The notes under the pieces are model-generated. The model was not told the origin of the DNA, did no database searches, and worked only from the letters and a program-made list of their open reading frames with translations. Source: Persicobacter diffluens (lineage in GTDB: Bacteria > Bacteroidota > Bacteroidia > Cytophagales > Cyclobacteriaceae). Taken from it: DNA of 64,000 nt. Both the position numbers and the translations under genes were made by a program. Shown here one piece after another: positions 1-8,710 of the stretch. The stretch's first letter is position 1; the number at the start of each line of letters is the position of its first letter. The DNA is taken from the NCBI RefSeq assembly GCF_036244895.1, contig NZ_BQKE01000001.1, positions 186,001-250,000 of the forward strand, in the 5' to 3' direction.

Positions 1-887
1 GATTTATTGACTAAAGCAGAAGGGATTACGATTTCGAAAAGTCCCAGGAATGAAAGGGCGAAGATCAGGAAAACGATGAAGAAAAATAAATTCGGCGCCC
101 AGTGCGTAGCTAAGAAGTTGGCAAACTCCGGTCCCATGGTCGCGGCTACAATCGTTCCTGCCAGGGTATAAATAGCAATGATAGAAAATCCATAAATCAA
201 TGCCTTTTGCAATCCACCAGAAGTATCCTGTCCGCCTTTAGTGAAGAAAGAAACGGTCATCGGGATCATTGGGAATACACATGGGGTCAATAGCGCTGCT
301 AATCCGGCCAAAAATGCCAATACGGCAAATCCCCAGAGGCTGGTGCTCTGGTCGCCTTGCCCTTCCGGAATTACAGAAACCTCTGTTTTCGCTTTTTCCG
401 CTTTTTTAGCTACAGGCTTGAAGAAGGCATTGAAATCAAATTCTTTGTCAAAAGGAATACACTGTCCGCTTTCGTCGGAGCATACTTGATATTCAATTAC
501 CGCAGAGATGGATGGATTATCCTTTAGCAGCTTCACTTTTTGCTGAAACTCCCCTGTTTTCTTAAAATAGGTGTACTCGCCTTCCCAAAGGTCATCGTAC
601 TTTTTGGATGGATTGACCGGAACCAAATCTCCCACCAACTCATAAGAATCATTGGTGTTGAAGTTAATTACCGTTACCATTGGTCCCAATTCCGGATCGA
701 AATCGGAAGAATACAGGTACCAGCCGGCATCGATTTTTGCAGTAAAAGAAAGAGTAATTTCGTCTCCTGCCTTCGCTTCTTTATTGTCAACAGAAACTTC
801 CCATTTGGCAGGATCTAATATTTGCGCAAAAGCGGTATTGATCATTGCCAGCAGGGCAACCATCAACATGGCCATTAATTTTTTCAT
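1..887 (-). CDS. dsbD: Thiol:disulfide interchange protein DsbD, N-terminal part (runs off window)
   Basis: About 295 N-terminal residues are present; the gene continues beyond the left edge. A signal peptide ends near residue 21 (AFA-Q). It is followed by an immunoglobulin-like DsbD N-terminal domain (about 25-160) with a cysteine pair in QVCSDESGQCIPF, a charged linker, and the first membrane helices with CVFPMIP, the hallmark of the DsbD/CcdA electron-transferring domain. In this family electrons pass from cytoplasmic thioredoxin to periplasmic partners; the C-terminal thioredoxin domain would lie outside the window. The start ATG (885-887) directly precedes the signal peptide. An 18-bp palindrome (905-922) lies just upstream, and a small exported protein is encoded 99 bp upstream on the same strand, probably co-transcribed. 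Confidence 0.9.
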   Translation of the reverse strand, partial: MKKLMAMLMVALLAMINTAFAQILDPAKWEVSVDNKEAKAGDEITLSFTAKIDAGWYLYSSDFDPELGPMVTVINFNTNDSYELVGDLVPVNPSKKYDDLWEGEYTYFKKTGEFQQKVKLLKDNPSISAVIEYQVCSDESGQCIPFDKEFDFNAFFKPVAKKAEKAKTEVSVIPEGQGDQSTSLWGFAVLAFLAGLAALLTPCVFPMIPMTVSFFTKGGQDTSGGLQKALIYGFSIIAIYTLAGTIVAATMGPEFANFLATHWAPNLFFFIVFLIFALSFLGLFEIVIPSALVNK

Positions 888-986
888 AAAAATGATGAAA
901 TAGGAGGAGCATCAATGCTCCTGAAAATAAAATTCAGACATATAAATTAGTCACCCACAAAAGGGTGATTAGCAAGGGCAATATGT

Positions 987-1370
987 CTAGCACCGGGGAG
1001 GCGGGGAAAGCTTGGCGTCTTTCAAAAATTGATATTGATCCATAAAAGGACTTTCCTCCTGCTGACAAAGCGGAAGTGCTCTACTGCTGAAGTGAAAGAA
1101 TTTGAGGATGTGTTGATCCAAGGATTTTACAATCACAATTTCCTTGGTGCAGGTTTTATTGTCCTCAGTTGGCTGGGGTAAGAATGCGGTATAATCGCAG
1201 GTGTTGTCTCCGAATACGGAAGGATAACATTGCACCGTACCGACACGTGAGGTATTTTGATCACCCCATTGGACACAAAAACGAATATAGGGAGAGTCCA
1301 CCGGAACGGCTCCGTAGGTGTAGGCAATAACCGCCACCAAAATTCCCAATATTTGAATTTGTCTTAACAT
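987..1370 (-). CDS. Small exported cysteine-containing protein, function unknown
   Basis: A 127-residue protein I do not recognise. It starts with a hydrophobic segment (residues about 5-20, IQILGILVAVIAYTYGA) that looks like a signal peptide or a single membrane anchor. The rest is soluble, with cysteines spaced along the chain and a C-terminal LSPPPRC ending. It lies immediately upstream of dsbD on the same strand with 99 bp between them, so the cysteines could be substrates of, or partners for, periplasmic thiol chemistry; that is inference from position only. Codon use looks like that of its neighbours. No obvious terminator separates it from dsbD. Confidence 0.55.
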   Translation of the reverse strand: MLRQIQILGILVAVIAYTYGAVPVDSPYIRFCVQWGDQNTSRVGTVQCYPSVFGDNTCDYTAFLPQPTEDNKTCTKEIVIVKSLDQHILKFFHFSSRALPLCQQEESPFMDQYQFLKDAKLSPPPRC

Positions 1371-1470
1371 GAATGCAAATATAACGGGAGGAAGTGGTTA
1401 TCGGAAGTATTTAAATCAGATAAATGGCTGAGATTGTCTAAAATGAGACAGTATTTTTACTTTCGCTTTA

Positions 1471-1511
1471 AAAAAAAGGCGAATCCGGAGAATCGCCTTT
1501 TGTCTTTTTTT
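1471..1511 (-). terminator. Intrinsic terminator of the M20 peptidase gene
   Basis: Nine-base stem AAAAGGCGA (1474-1482) pairing with TCGCCTTTT (1493-1501) around a 10-nt loop, with T-rich sequence on both sides. It sits just after the peptidase stop codon and could work in both directions. Confidence 0.8.
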
Positions 1512-1520
1512 TGCAACCGA

Positions 1521-2888
1521 TTATTTATTCAAGTCGGCAAATTGCTGATGGAATTCCATAATGGTCTCAATCCCTTTCAGGTAATTCTCCACCCCATAGC
1601 TTTCGTTTGGTGAGTGGATAGTGTCTTCATCCAATCCAAAGCCCAGCATGATGGAATCCAAGCCTAATTCTTTTTTGAACAAGGCCACAATTGGAATAGA
1701 TCCTCCTTCACGCATTGGAATCGCAGGCTTACCCCATACTTTTTCAAATGCATTGCTGGCCGCACGGAAGCCGATAGAATCCACTTTCGTTACCGATGCT
1801 TCACCACCGTGGTGAGGTGTTACCTCTACTTTTACAGATGCCGGAGCAATGGCCTCAAAATGCTTTTTGAAAAGCTGAGTAATGGTCGCACTGTCCTGCC
1901 CCGGTACCAAACGCATCGAAATTTTAGCAAATGCTTTAGAAGGCAATACGGTTTTGGCTCCTTCGCCAGTATAGCCACCCCACATGCCGTTTACATCCAA
2001 AGATGGACGAATACCGGTACGCTCAATAGTGGTGTATCCCGCTTCACCGTCAACGGCATCCACGCCCAGGTCTTTTTGATAAGCCTCCAGGCTGAATGGT
2101 GCGGCATTTAAAGCGGCACGCTCCTCGGCAGAAACTTCCTCTACGCCATCGTAGAATCCGGGTACGGTAATGCTACCGTTTTCATCTTTCAAAGATGCCA
2201 CCATTTGCGAAAGCACGATCAATGGGTTGGCCACCGCACCACCATACTGACCGGAGTGAAGATCGCGGTTAGGCCCCGTTACTTCTACTTCCACATAGCT
2301 CAAACCTCTCAGGCCGGAACAAATCGATGGGCAATCCATAGAGAACAAACCGGTATCAGAGATCAGGATCACATCCGCTTTCAGGCGTTCTTTGTTGGCT
2401 TTAACGAAATCGCCCAAATGTTTAGAGCCGATTTCCTCTTCCCCCTCAATCATGAACTTAAGGTTCACCGGCTGCTGGCCCAAATTATGCAAAGCCTCAA
2501 AGGCCTTCAGGTGCATATAGGCTTGGCCTTTGTCATCAGAGGAACCACGCGCGTAGATGCGGTTGTTGCGAATTTCCGGCTCAAATGGCTCGGAATCCCA
2601 TAATTCATATGGATCTGCCGGTTGCACATCGTAGTGGCCATATACCAATACGGTAGGCAATGACGGATCAATGATCTTGTCGGCATAAACTACCGGGTGA
2701 CCATTGGTTTCCACGATTTCAATATTTTCTGCTCCCGCTTCTGCGAAACGCTCTTTGATGAATTCCGCTGCTTTGCGCACATCACCAGCAAACTTGCTGT
2801 CAGCACTTACTGATGGGATTCTTAACAAATCAAAAAGTTCGTTCAGGAAGCGTTCCTGATTTTCCTGAATATAGGAATTAGCACTCAT
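1521..2888 (-). CDS. M20-family metallo-dipeptidase
   Basis: 455 residues, normal length for M20 dipeptidases of the CNDP/DapE type, cytosolic (no signal peptide). The metal ligands and catalytic residues are visible in order: LVYGHYDVQPADP (His and Asp, near residue 80-95), ARGSSDDKGQ (bridging Asp), IEGEEEIGS (catalytic Glu pair, near 150), then DLHSGQYGG in the dimerisation lid domain and a late HSPNE. The family uses two zinc ions to cleave dipeptides or related amides; the exact substrate cannot be told from sequence. It stands alone, divergent from the leucine-rich lipoprotein and followed by a terminator. The ATG at 2888 is the first in frame. Confidence 0.88.
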   Translation of the reverse strand: MSANSYIQENQERFLNELFDLLRIPSVSADSKFAGDVRKAAEFIKERFAEAGAENIEIVETNGHPVVYADKIIDPSLPTVLVYGHYDVQPADPYELWDSEPFEPEIRNNRIYARGSSDDKGQAYMHLKAFEALHNLGQQPVNLKFMIEGEEEIGSKHLGDFVKANKERLKADVILISDTGLFSMDCPSICSGLRGLSYVEVEVTGPNRDLHSGQYGGAVANPLIVLSQMVASLKDENGSITVPGFYDGVEEVSAEERAALNAAPFSLEAYQKDLGVDAVDGEAGYTTIERTGIRPSLDVNGMWGGYTGEGAKTVLPSKAFAKISMRLVPGQDSATITQLFKKHFEAIAPASVKVEVTPHHGGEASVTKVDSIGFRAASNAFEKVWGKPAIPMREGGSIPIVALFKKELGLDSIMLGFGLDEDTIHSPNESYGVENYLKGIETIMEFHQQFADLNK

Positions 2889-3174
2889 AAGGGTCGAAAT
2901 TTGAAATTCAATGTCTTATTTTCTCTTTGGCAAATTACTGAAATATTGTGGATATCTTTTGGCTTTTACACTTTTTAAGGCAGGCTTAATGCATTTTGGC
3001 GCCTTCCTCTGAGGTGTAGCTGAATGTTTTAGCCCTTGTATGCAGAAAGAATGACAGATAATTTGCAAATTTGTCTTTCTTGGAGCCTAATCTTCTTTTT
3101 AAGAAGGGCGGGCCGAATAGCAAGATTTGAGTTTAACCGTAATAATGCTCCACCTGAGGGCAAAAATAACATCG

Positions 3175-4290
3175 ATGAAAAATTGGCTAAAATATAGCAT
3201 GTTGACCATCCTGGCGATCACTGCGCTAAGTGCTTGTAAGGATGATGACGAAACAGCAGACTACATCCCCAATCCATTTAGTTCCAGCAGAATTATTGAT
3301 ACTGCAGGCGTTGATCATCCTTATTATAATGGATCGATCCAAAATCCGACGGTAGCCAATATGGAGGAGATGAAGGATCGTGGGGTAGTATCGATCAGAG
3401 GTTCTTTGGTGTTCAGTGATTTTGATTATAGTAATGAGGATATCAAAACGCTTAATTTTTTGGACTCCATTACGGGTAACCTTTCCTTTATTGCGGACAG
3501 TACTTTGACCGAAATTGGTGGTTTTGAAAACTTGCTGTATATCGGTGGGAATTTGCTGATTGAGCGTAATTTTTTGGCGAAGGAAATTAACGGTTTTCCC
3601 AACTTAGGCTGGATAGAAGGGAATATCACCATTAAAAACAATGAGGTGATGAGTTCATTGGCCGGTCTTTCTACCTTGGAGACTTTCAAAGGGAATTTGA
3701 GAATTGGGGTAATGCCGGATTTACTTTCTTTGGAAGGCTTGAATAAAATTGACTCCGTATTGGAGTTATCCATAGAGGGTTTGGGCGTTCAAAACCTGAA
3801 AGGGCTGGAGAGTCTGGAGTATGTGGAATCCAACGTGATGATTTCTTCGAATCCTTTTTTAAAGTCATTTGAAGGCCTGGAGCGGATTAATACCTTGACC
3901 AGATTGGACATTGCTCAAAACGAAAGCCTGGTTTCACTGGATGGATTAGAGAATTTGGAAGTGGTAACGGGTGAATTCAGATTATTGGCCAATGATGACT
4001 TGAGCAGCTTGGTGAATCTGGAAAAGCTCAATACGGTTGGTGGCCTGAATATTTCCTCTAACAATAGTTTGAGTAATCTGGATGGGCTGGAGCAGGTGAA
4101 TATTGCTTTACCAAACCGTCAGGGTGCATTACAAATTGATACGAACGCCTCCCTGGCTGTTTCCGGTATGTGTGGGATCAAGCATTTGGCGGAAGAGTCG
4201 GTAGCCAATGATTCCTTTATCTGGAACGTTAGCCTGGCCAGTGGAGACCGGGTGAATCCACAGCAGGTTGCTGATCTGACTTGCCCATAG
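3175..4290 (+). CDS. Leucine-rich (receptor L-domain-like) lipoprotein, probably surface exposed
   Basis: 371 residues from the ATG at 3175. A longer reading from a TTG at 3127 is possible, but only the 3175 start puts the lipoprotein signal (MKNWLKYSMLTILAITALSAC) at the N terminus. After the lipobox cysteine comes KDDDE, matching the K-(D/E)2 lipoprotein export signal described for surface lipoproteins of Capnocytophaga. The body is a run of roughly 24-residue leucine-rich units (GLENL..V.GN..I..N..L.SL.GL), the pattern of receptor L domains. Such proteins usually bind ligands, but which one is unknown. A copy of the interspersed repeat begins 14 bp after the stop codon. Confidence 0.75.
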   Translation: MKNWLKYSMLTILAITALSACKDDDETADYIPNPFSSSRIIDTAGVDHPYYNGSIQNPTVANMEEMKDRGVVSIRGSLVFSDFDYSNEDIKTLNFLDSITGNLSFIADSTLTEIGGFENLLYIGGNLLIERNFLAKEINGFPNLGWIEGNITIKNNEVMSSLAGLSTLETFKGNLRIGVMPDLLSLEGLNKIDSVLELSIEGLGVQNLKGLESLEYVESNVMISSNPFLKSFEGLERINTLTRLDIAQNESLVSLDGLENLEVVTGEFRLLANDDLSSLVNLEKLNTVGGLNISSNNSLSNLDGLEQVNIALPNRQGALQIDTNASLAVSGMCGIKHLAEESVANDSFIWNVSLASGDRVNPQQVADLTCP

Positions 4291-4303
4291 TAAAAAATAC
4301 ATT

Positions 4304-4527
4304 TTAACCCGAATTATTCACCGCTAGATTTAGCGACTCACTATAAATATCTTTAAGTTAGGGTGTTGCGATTGGTTTTGTCGAATTATCAATAGCTCAA
4401 ATTTGGGTATGCTTGCTTTCTCCTCATTCATCTGCTTCGTTGGGAAAAACTCGAAATAGGCAACTATTCCTTCATTTTTCCCGCCTAGCAGCTAAACGAG
4501 TATTTAAGCCTGAATAATCCGGGTTAA
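4304..4527 (+). repeat. Interspersed ~220-bp repeat, copy A
   Basis: 224 bp between convergent genes. The left end TTAACCCGAATTATTC and right end GAATAATCCGGGTTAA are inverted repeats of each other with one mismatch. It contains the core CTTTCTCCTCATTCAT shared by all seven copies. It has an outer hairpin GGGAAAAA (4442-4449) pairing with TTTTTCCC (4475-4482), and inside it AATAG-GCAA-CTATT. The internal palindrome is degraded here. No reading frame of note. Confidence 0.9.
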
Positions 4528-4529
4528 AT

Positions 4530-4568
4530 AAAAAGACCGCCATTCTTCAGGAGTGGCGGTCTTTTTTT
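4530..4568. terminator. Bidirectional intrinsic terminator
   Basis: Stem AAAAAGACCGCCA (4530-4542) with TGGCGGTCTTTTT (from 4554) and an 11-nt loop, A-rich on one side and T-rich on the other. It abuts repeat copy A and lies 15 bp past the stop of the GAF/PAS gene, and can also serve the lipoprotein gene. Confidence 0.9.
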
Positions 4569-4582
4569 GTCCTTTGGTGTGA

Positions 4583-6343
4583 TCAGGCATTGACAGAGGA
4601 GTTGATTTTAGCCAGGTCAAAAGGCTTTAGAATCAACATGATCTTTTCCACTTGTTTATCAGTGGTGAAAATCGGACTGTAAATGGTTTCGATCAGGTAT
4701 TTCTTATTATTGATTTCACAATTCTGCATGTATTCGTAGCTTTTTCCGCTTTGTAGGTGCTTCCAGAACTTTTCGTACTGATCCGGCCTGCTGGCCAAAG
4801 GGTTAAAGTCCCGGTCTCTTTTTCCGTCATAATATCCTTCCGGATCATTAAAAAATCGGCAGAATTCCGGACTCACCTCTAAATAGTTTCCATCAAAATC
4901 AAAGGTGGCTGAGATGATGGCCTTATTCAGGGTATTGAGTACGTCTTTAATCTCTCGCTCCTTCGCCGCATTTTGAAGGGACAGCTCTTTGACTTTGGTG
5001 ATATCATGCGCAAGGTTGAGGATTTTCACCACTTCCCCTTCTTTGTTTTTTACAGGAGTATAGTTTTCCTCCAAATAGAAAGTCTTTCCCCCTATTTGTA
5101 CGACTCCCTCTTTCTTGATGGCCTCCCCTTTCCGTAATCTGCCCCAGAATTGCTGATAAGCTTCCGGTTGTTTGGCCAGTTCGTCAAATTCCCGGTGATT
5201 TTTACCGATCAGGGACTCTTTGGTGAACGCTTTGCCGAATAAAGTCAGAAACTGATCATTGACATAAGTGATTTTCCCATCAGTGGAGAACTCTGCCAGA
5301 TAATTGGCATAATCAATGGCCAGGAGTACTCCTTCCATCTCTGCTTTTTGTTTATGCAGGCTTTCCTGAGTAGTGTTGATTTCTTCCAGTTGTTGCTCCA
5401 GCTCTTCTTTCTGCTCCTGAATTTCCTCTGTTCTTTTAAAAACTTCGGATTCCAGATCGGTCTTTAATCGCTCAAGCTCCTTTTGTCGCTTTTTCATCTC
5501 CTCCTGAGTGGCCATTAATTCTTCCGTATTCTGGCGCATTTCTTCCTCCTGAGCACGTAATTGCTCTGTTTGCAGTTGAGATTCTTCCAGTAGGAGGGTA
5601 GTTTTTTGATTCAGATTGAAGCTGCTGATGGAAGCGGCGAGCTGTTCGGATAGTTTATTTAAAAACTCCAATTCGAAAGCCTCGAACATTTGGAAGGAAG
5701 CCAGTTCCATGACTCCGTAGACTTCCTCATTGACCATCAGGGGAATGATGTAAATATTCCGGGCCGTGGCGTCCCCAAGTCCGGAGGTAATTTTCGGATA
5801 GCCATTGGGAATATCTGTCATATAAATAGGAGCCTTTTCCAGATAGGCCTGCCCTGCTAAGCCCTCTCCAATGGCAATTTTTTTATGGAGATACTTTTTC
5901 CTGTCATAGGCATAGCAGGCTTCCAGTACCAGACAAGCTTCCTCTTCTTCTTCCACATCCACGATATAGATCATACCCTGATTGGCTTTGAGATAATGGA
6001 TGACCTCTTTGAGGACGATGTATGCAATGTCCGTTTCTGAATTGGCCATTCGTAAAATGTCAGCAAATTTAGCCAGACCGATATTCGTCCAGTTGCGTTG
6101 ATGCTCTATTTTCTCTTTTTCAATAAAATGATCTTTGAGTTTGATCAGCGCCCCATGGATCTCATCGCTCAAGGTGGAGTCGTCCATTTTTACTTTTAGG
6201 TTACCCTGAGAAAACTGCTGGATAATGTGTAATGCATTGTCTCGTATTTGCTGTTGTTCTCCCATCATTTTCGAATATTGCTGAAGCTCTTTCTTAAATA
6301 TTCCTTTAAACAGTTGATTTTTTATACGAGATATTGATTTCAC
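4583..6343 (-). CDS. GAF and double-PAS sensory protein without an output domain
   Basis: 586 residues, cytosolic. Order: a HAMP-like stretch (about 28-75, FSQGNLKVKMDDS then DEIHGAL), a GAF domain (about 85-240) with the typical IGEGLAGQAY and PLMVNEEVYGVMEL strands, a long glutamate/glutamine-rich coiled coil (about 245-345), then two PAS domains (about 350-460 and 470-580) of the EFSTDGKITYVNDQFLTLFG type. No kinase, cyclase or methyl-accepting region follows, so it must signal through a partner or through its coiled coil. No two-component gene lies next to it. It is divergent from the BamA-like gene and ends at a strong terminator. Confidence 0.8.
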   Translation of the reverse strand: MKSISRIKNQLFKGIFKKELQQYSKMMGEQQQIRDNALHIIQQFSQGNLKVKMDDSTLSDEIHGALIKLKDHFIEKEKIEHQRNWTNIGLAKFADILRMANSETDIAYIVLKEVIHYLKANQGMIYIVDVEEEEEACLVLEACYAYDRKKYLHKKIAIGEGLAGQAYLEKAPIYMTDIPNGYPKITSGLGDATARNIYIIPLMVNEEVYGVMELASFQMFEAFELEFLNKLSEQLAASISSFNLNQKTTLLLEESQLQTEQLRAQEEEMRQNTEELMATQEEMKKRQKELERLKTDLESEVFKRTEEIQEQKEELEQQLEEINTTQESLHKQKAEMEGVLLAIDYANYLAEFSTDGKITYVNDQFLTLFGKAFTKESLIGKNHREFDELAKQPEAYQQFWGRLRKGEAIKKEGVVQIGGKTFYLEENYTPVKNKEGEVVKILNLAHDITKVKELSLQNAAKEREIKDVLNTLNKAIISATFDFDGNYLEVSPEFCRFFNDPEGYYDGKRDRDFNPLASRPDQYEKFWKHLQSGKSYEYMQNCEINNKKYLIETIYSPIFTTDKQVEKIMLILKPFDLAKINSSVNA

Positions 6344-6730
6344 TTTTTATTGAAAATTTGATGGCTCTTAATGAGCGCAAATCAGCAAAAAAAAATCATG
6401 GTCTCCCTTAGAGATCAGTTAGAAAAAAGTTAATCTTCAGTCGTTTCTAAATCCTTCTTCATTCTAATAGTATTTAGTGTAGTTTTATTTGTGTTGTTGC
6501 TGTAGCTGAGCGGTTTCTGTTTTTATTGGAGTCAAAAAAATAGAGTGTATAATAATGGTTGTGCTGCTTCATCATGAGGATGGTATGGGGGGATTTGATC
6601 TAAAAATTATCCTCCTATTTTTATAGTGAAATTATAATGGAAAGGATTAATTGGATTCTAAAAACAGGTCACTCTGAGGTTTTATCGGGGATTTTTGCGT
6701 AACTAGAATCTCTAAAAATACAATATCGTT
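6344..6730. other. Divergent intergenic region, nothing recognised
   Basis: 387 bp, AT-rich, between the GAF/PAS gene and the BamA-like gene. It must hold promoters for both. I could not pick a convincing Bacteroidota -33/-7 pair, an operator palindrome or an RNA. Confidence 0.5.
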
Positions 6731-7876
6731 TTGAGTAAGCCTCTTTTTGCCCTTTTTCTATTGTTTATTGGTTTTTGTCAAGGGAGTGCCCATGCGCAAC
6801 ATCAAGCTGATAGTTTGTCCTCAGGGCAAGAGATGAAGCTGGTGGAAGATGTAATGGATTGGGTGACTATTGATAAAGAAAAATATACCCTGTCCTTTTA
6901 TCCTTTGCTGGATTATTCTGAAAGGGCAGGTTTAGATGTAGGCATTATGCCTGTGATCGTACTGAAAGATCAGAAAGAACGTAAAAGGGAAACCAAGTAC
7001 AGCAGACCAACGACGATCATTCCTTCTTTTGCGTATTCTACCAAAGGGCAAATGATGCTGGATACGGATGTGATTTATTATCACACGAATGGCTGGCTTC
7101 TGGGTGCCAGAATTCTTTGGTATCAAATTCCGGATACTTTCTATGGTATTGGTGGACCCAATGTTGCGCCTACCGAATTTTTAACCAATACTTTTGGGGC
7201 CACAGGCGTTTGGCTGAACCCACTAACCGATGTGTTTTTTCTGGGACTGTCTTATGATGTTTCCTGGGTAGATAATAGTCGTTTTGAAGGAGAGAGCCTG
7301 GATGAAAGTATCAGGGGATTTGAAGGAGGGTTTACCACAGGTTTGGGGCTGGATGCCCGTTTTGATACCCGGGATGATATCCTGTATCCTAGCCGGGGGC
7401 AATTATTTACTTTTGACTATCGCTACTATTTCGGGGATTTTAACTTTCATCATTTGGAACTGGATCTGGCTTCCTTTTGGAAAATTGGTTCCGCCAAAAA
7501 CGTGATTGGTGCTCAGGCTTATTATGAGTTTGTCCTGGGGGATGATGTGCCCTTTTACAAATTACCGCAATTGGGGGGTAAGCATCATTTTCGAGCCATT
7601 GGTCACCCGAACCGATATATTGATAATCAAATCTATTATGTACAGGCAGAATATCGCCGGCATATTTACGGGCGATTTGGGGCTGCTGCTTTTGGGGGCT
7701 GGGGAAATACGCATGCGGAATGGGAAAATCCCTTTGTGAAAAATGGCAAATGGATGTATGGTGCCGGATTGCGATTTCAGCTATTGCCGGATGATCATTT
7801 GAATTTCCGCCTGGATGTGGGCAAAACTGCCGGAGAAGAGATGGCCATATTCTTTACCATGCGGGAGGCCTTCTAA
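6731..7876 (+). CDS. BamA/TamA-like outer-membrane beta-barrel protein
   Basis: 381 residues starting with TTG; no in-frame ATG precedes the signal peptide (MSKPLFALFLLFIGFCQGSAHAQ). The mature part is a barrel of alternating aromatic/hydrophobic strands resembling the bacterial surface-antigen domain of Omp85 proteins, with GLGLDARFDTRDDILYPSRG matching the conserved region before the last strands, and it ends in MREAF, a C-terminal phenylalanine typical of barrel proteins. No POTRA domains are present, so it is a short Omp85 relative rather than BamA itself. A role in assembly or transport across the outer membrane is the family expectation; the substrate is unknown. Confidence 0.75.
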   Translation: MSKPLFALFLLFIGFCQGSAHAQHQADSLSSGQEMKLVEDVMDWVTIDKEKYTLSFYPLLDYSERAGLDVGIMPVIVLKDQKERKRETKYSRPTTIIPSFAYSTKGQMMLDTDVIYYHTNGWLLGARILWYQIPDTFYGIGGPNVAPTEFLTNTFGATGVWLNPLTDVFFLGLSYDVSWVDNSRFEGESLDESIRGFEGGFTTGLGLDARFDTRDDILYPSRGQLFTFDYRYYFGDFNFHHLELDLASFWKIGSAKNVIGAQAYYEFVLGDDVPFYKLPQLGGKHHFRAIGHPNRYIDNQIYYVQAEYRRHIYGRFGAAAFGGWGNTHAEWENPFVKNGKWMYGAGLRFQLLPDDHLNFRLDVGKTAGEEMAIFFTMREAF

Positions 7877-7976
7877 AAAAGGGGCGGGAATTATTGCTGT
7901 TGAGGCAGGAATCTTTCAGGAAAAATTGCACAGCTGAGCGACAAGGGTGTAATTTGTGGAAAACAAGCCATAAATC

Positions 7977-8624
7977 ATGACCCGTAAAGAACGCTATCAG
8001 GGCATATTGGACTATTTCGCCCAAGCCCAGCCGGAAGTTGAAACAGAGCTCAATTATTCCAATCCTTATGAACTTATTGTCGCCGTGGCCCTATCTGCCC
8101 AGTGTACAGATAAGCGCGTCAATATGGTGACGCCGAAAATTTTCGAAGACTTTCCTACCGTAGCGCATTTGGCGGCCACGCATTTTGATGAGCTTTTCCC
8201 CTATATCAAATCCATTTCTTATCCCAACAATAAGACGAAACACCTGATTGGAATGGCGAAAATGTTGGTGGAGGATTTTAACAGTGAAGTCCCTGCTACG
8301 GTAGAGGAATTAGTAAAATTGCCCGGAGTGGGTCGGAAAACGGCCAATGTGATCGTATCGGTGATTTACAATCAGCCTGCCATGGCGGTGGATACCCATG
8401 TTTTTCGTGTATCCAAAAGGATGGGACTGGTGAATCAGAATGCTTCTACTCCTTTGGAGGTGGAAAAACAATTGATGCGCCACATCCCCAAAGAGGTGGT
8501 GCCCAAGGCGCATCATTGGTTGATTTTACATGGGCGCTATATTTGCCTGGCGCGTAAGCCAAAATGTGAAGATTGTAAGATTTCGGCCTTTTGCCGTTCC
8601 TTTGAAAAGGGCGCGTTTATATAA
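7977..8624 (+). CDS. nth: Endonuclease III
   Basis: 215 residues, the usual length. This DNA glycosylase/AP lyase removes oxidised pyrimidines. The active-site lysine is in LSAQCTDKRVN (near residue 45), the helix-hairpin-helix is LPGVGRKTANVI (near 115), the catalytic aspartate follows in AVDTHVFRVS, and the C terminus carries the 4Fe-4S ligands as C-x6-C-x2-C-x5-C (CLARKPKCEDCKISAFC). All key residues are intact. It is followed 86 bp downstream by the asparagine-synthetase-like gene on the same strand. Confidence 0.96.
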   Translation: MTRKERYQGILDYFAQAQPEVETELNYSNPYELIVAVALSAQCTDKRVNMVTPKIFEDFPTVAHLAATHFDELFPYIKSISYPNNKTKHLIGMAKMLVEDFNSEVPATVEELVKLPGVGRKTANVIVSVIYNQPAMAVDTHVFRVSKRMGLVNQNASTPLEVEKQLMRHIPKEVVPKAHHWLILHGRYICLARKPKCEDCKISAFCRSFEKGAFI

Positions 8625-8710
8625 ATATTCAGGCTATGTTTTTTCAGTGATTGTCAACCTTTGTGGGAAGGCCATAGCCGTTATTCCAATAGAAATTATT
8701 CAAACTAAAT

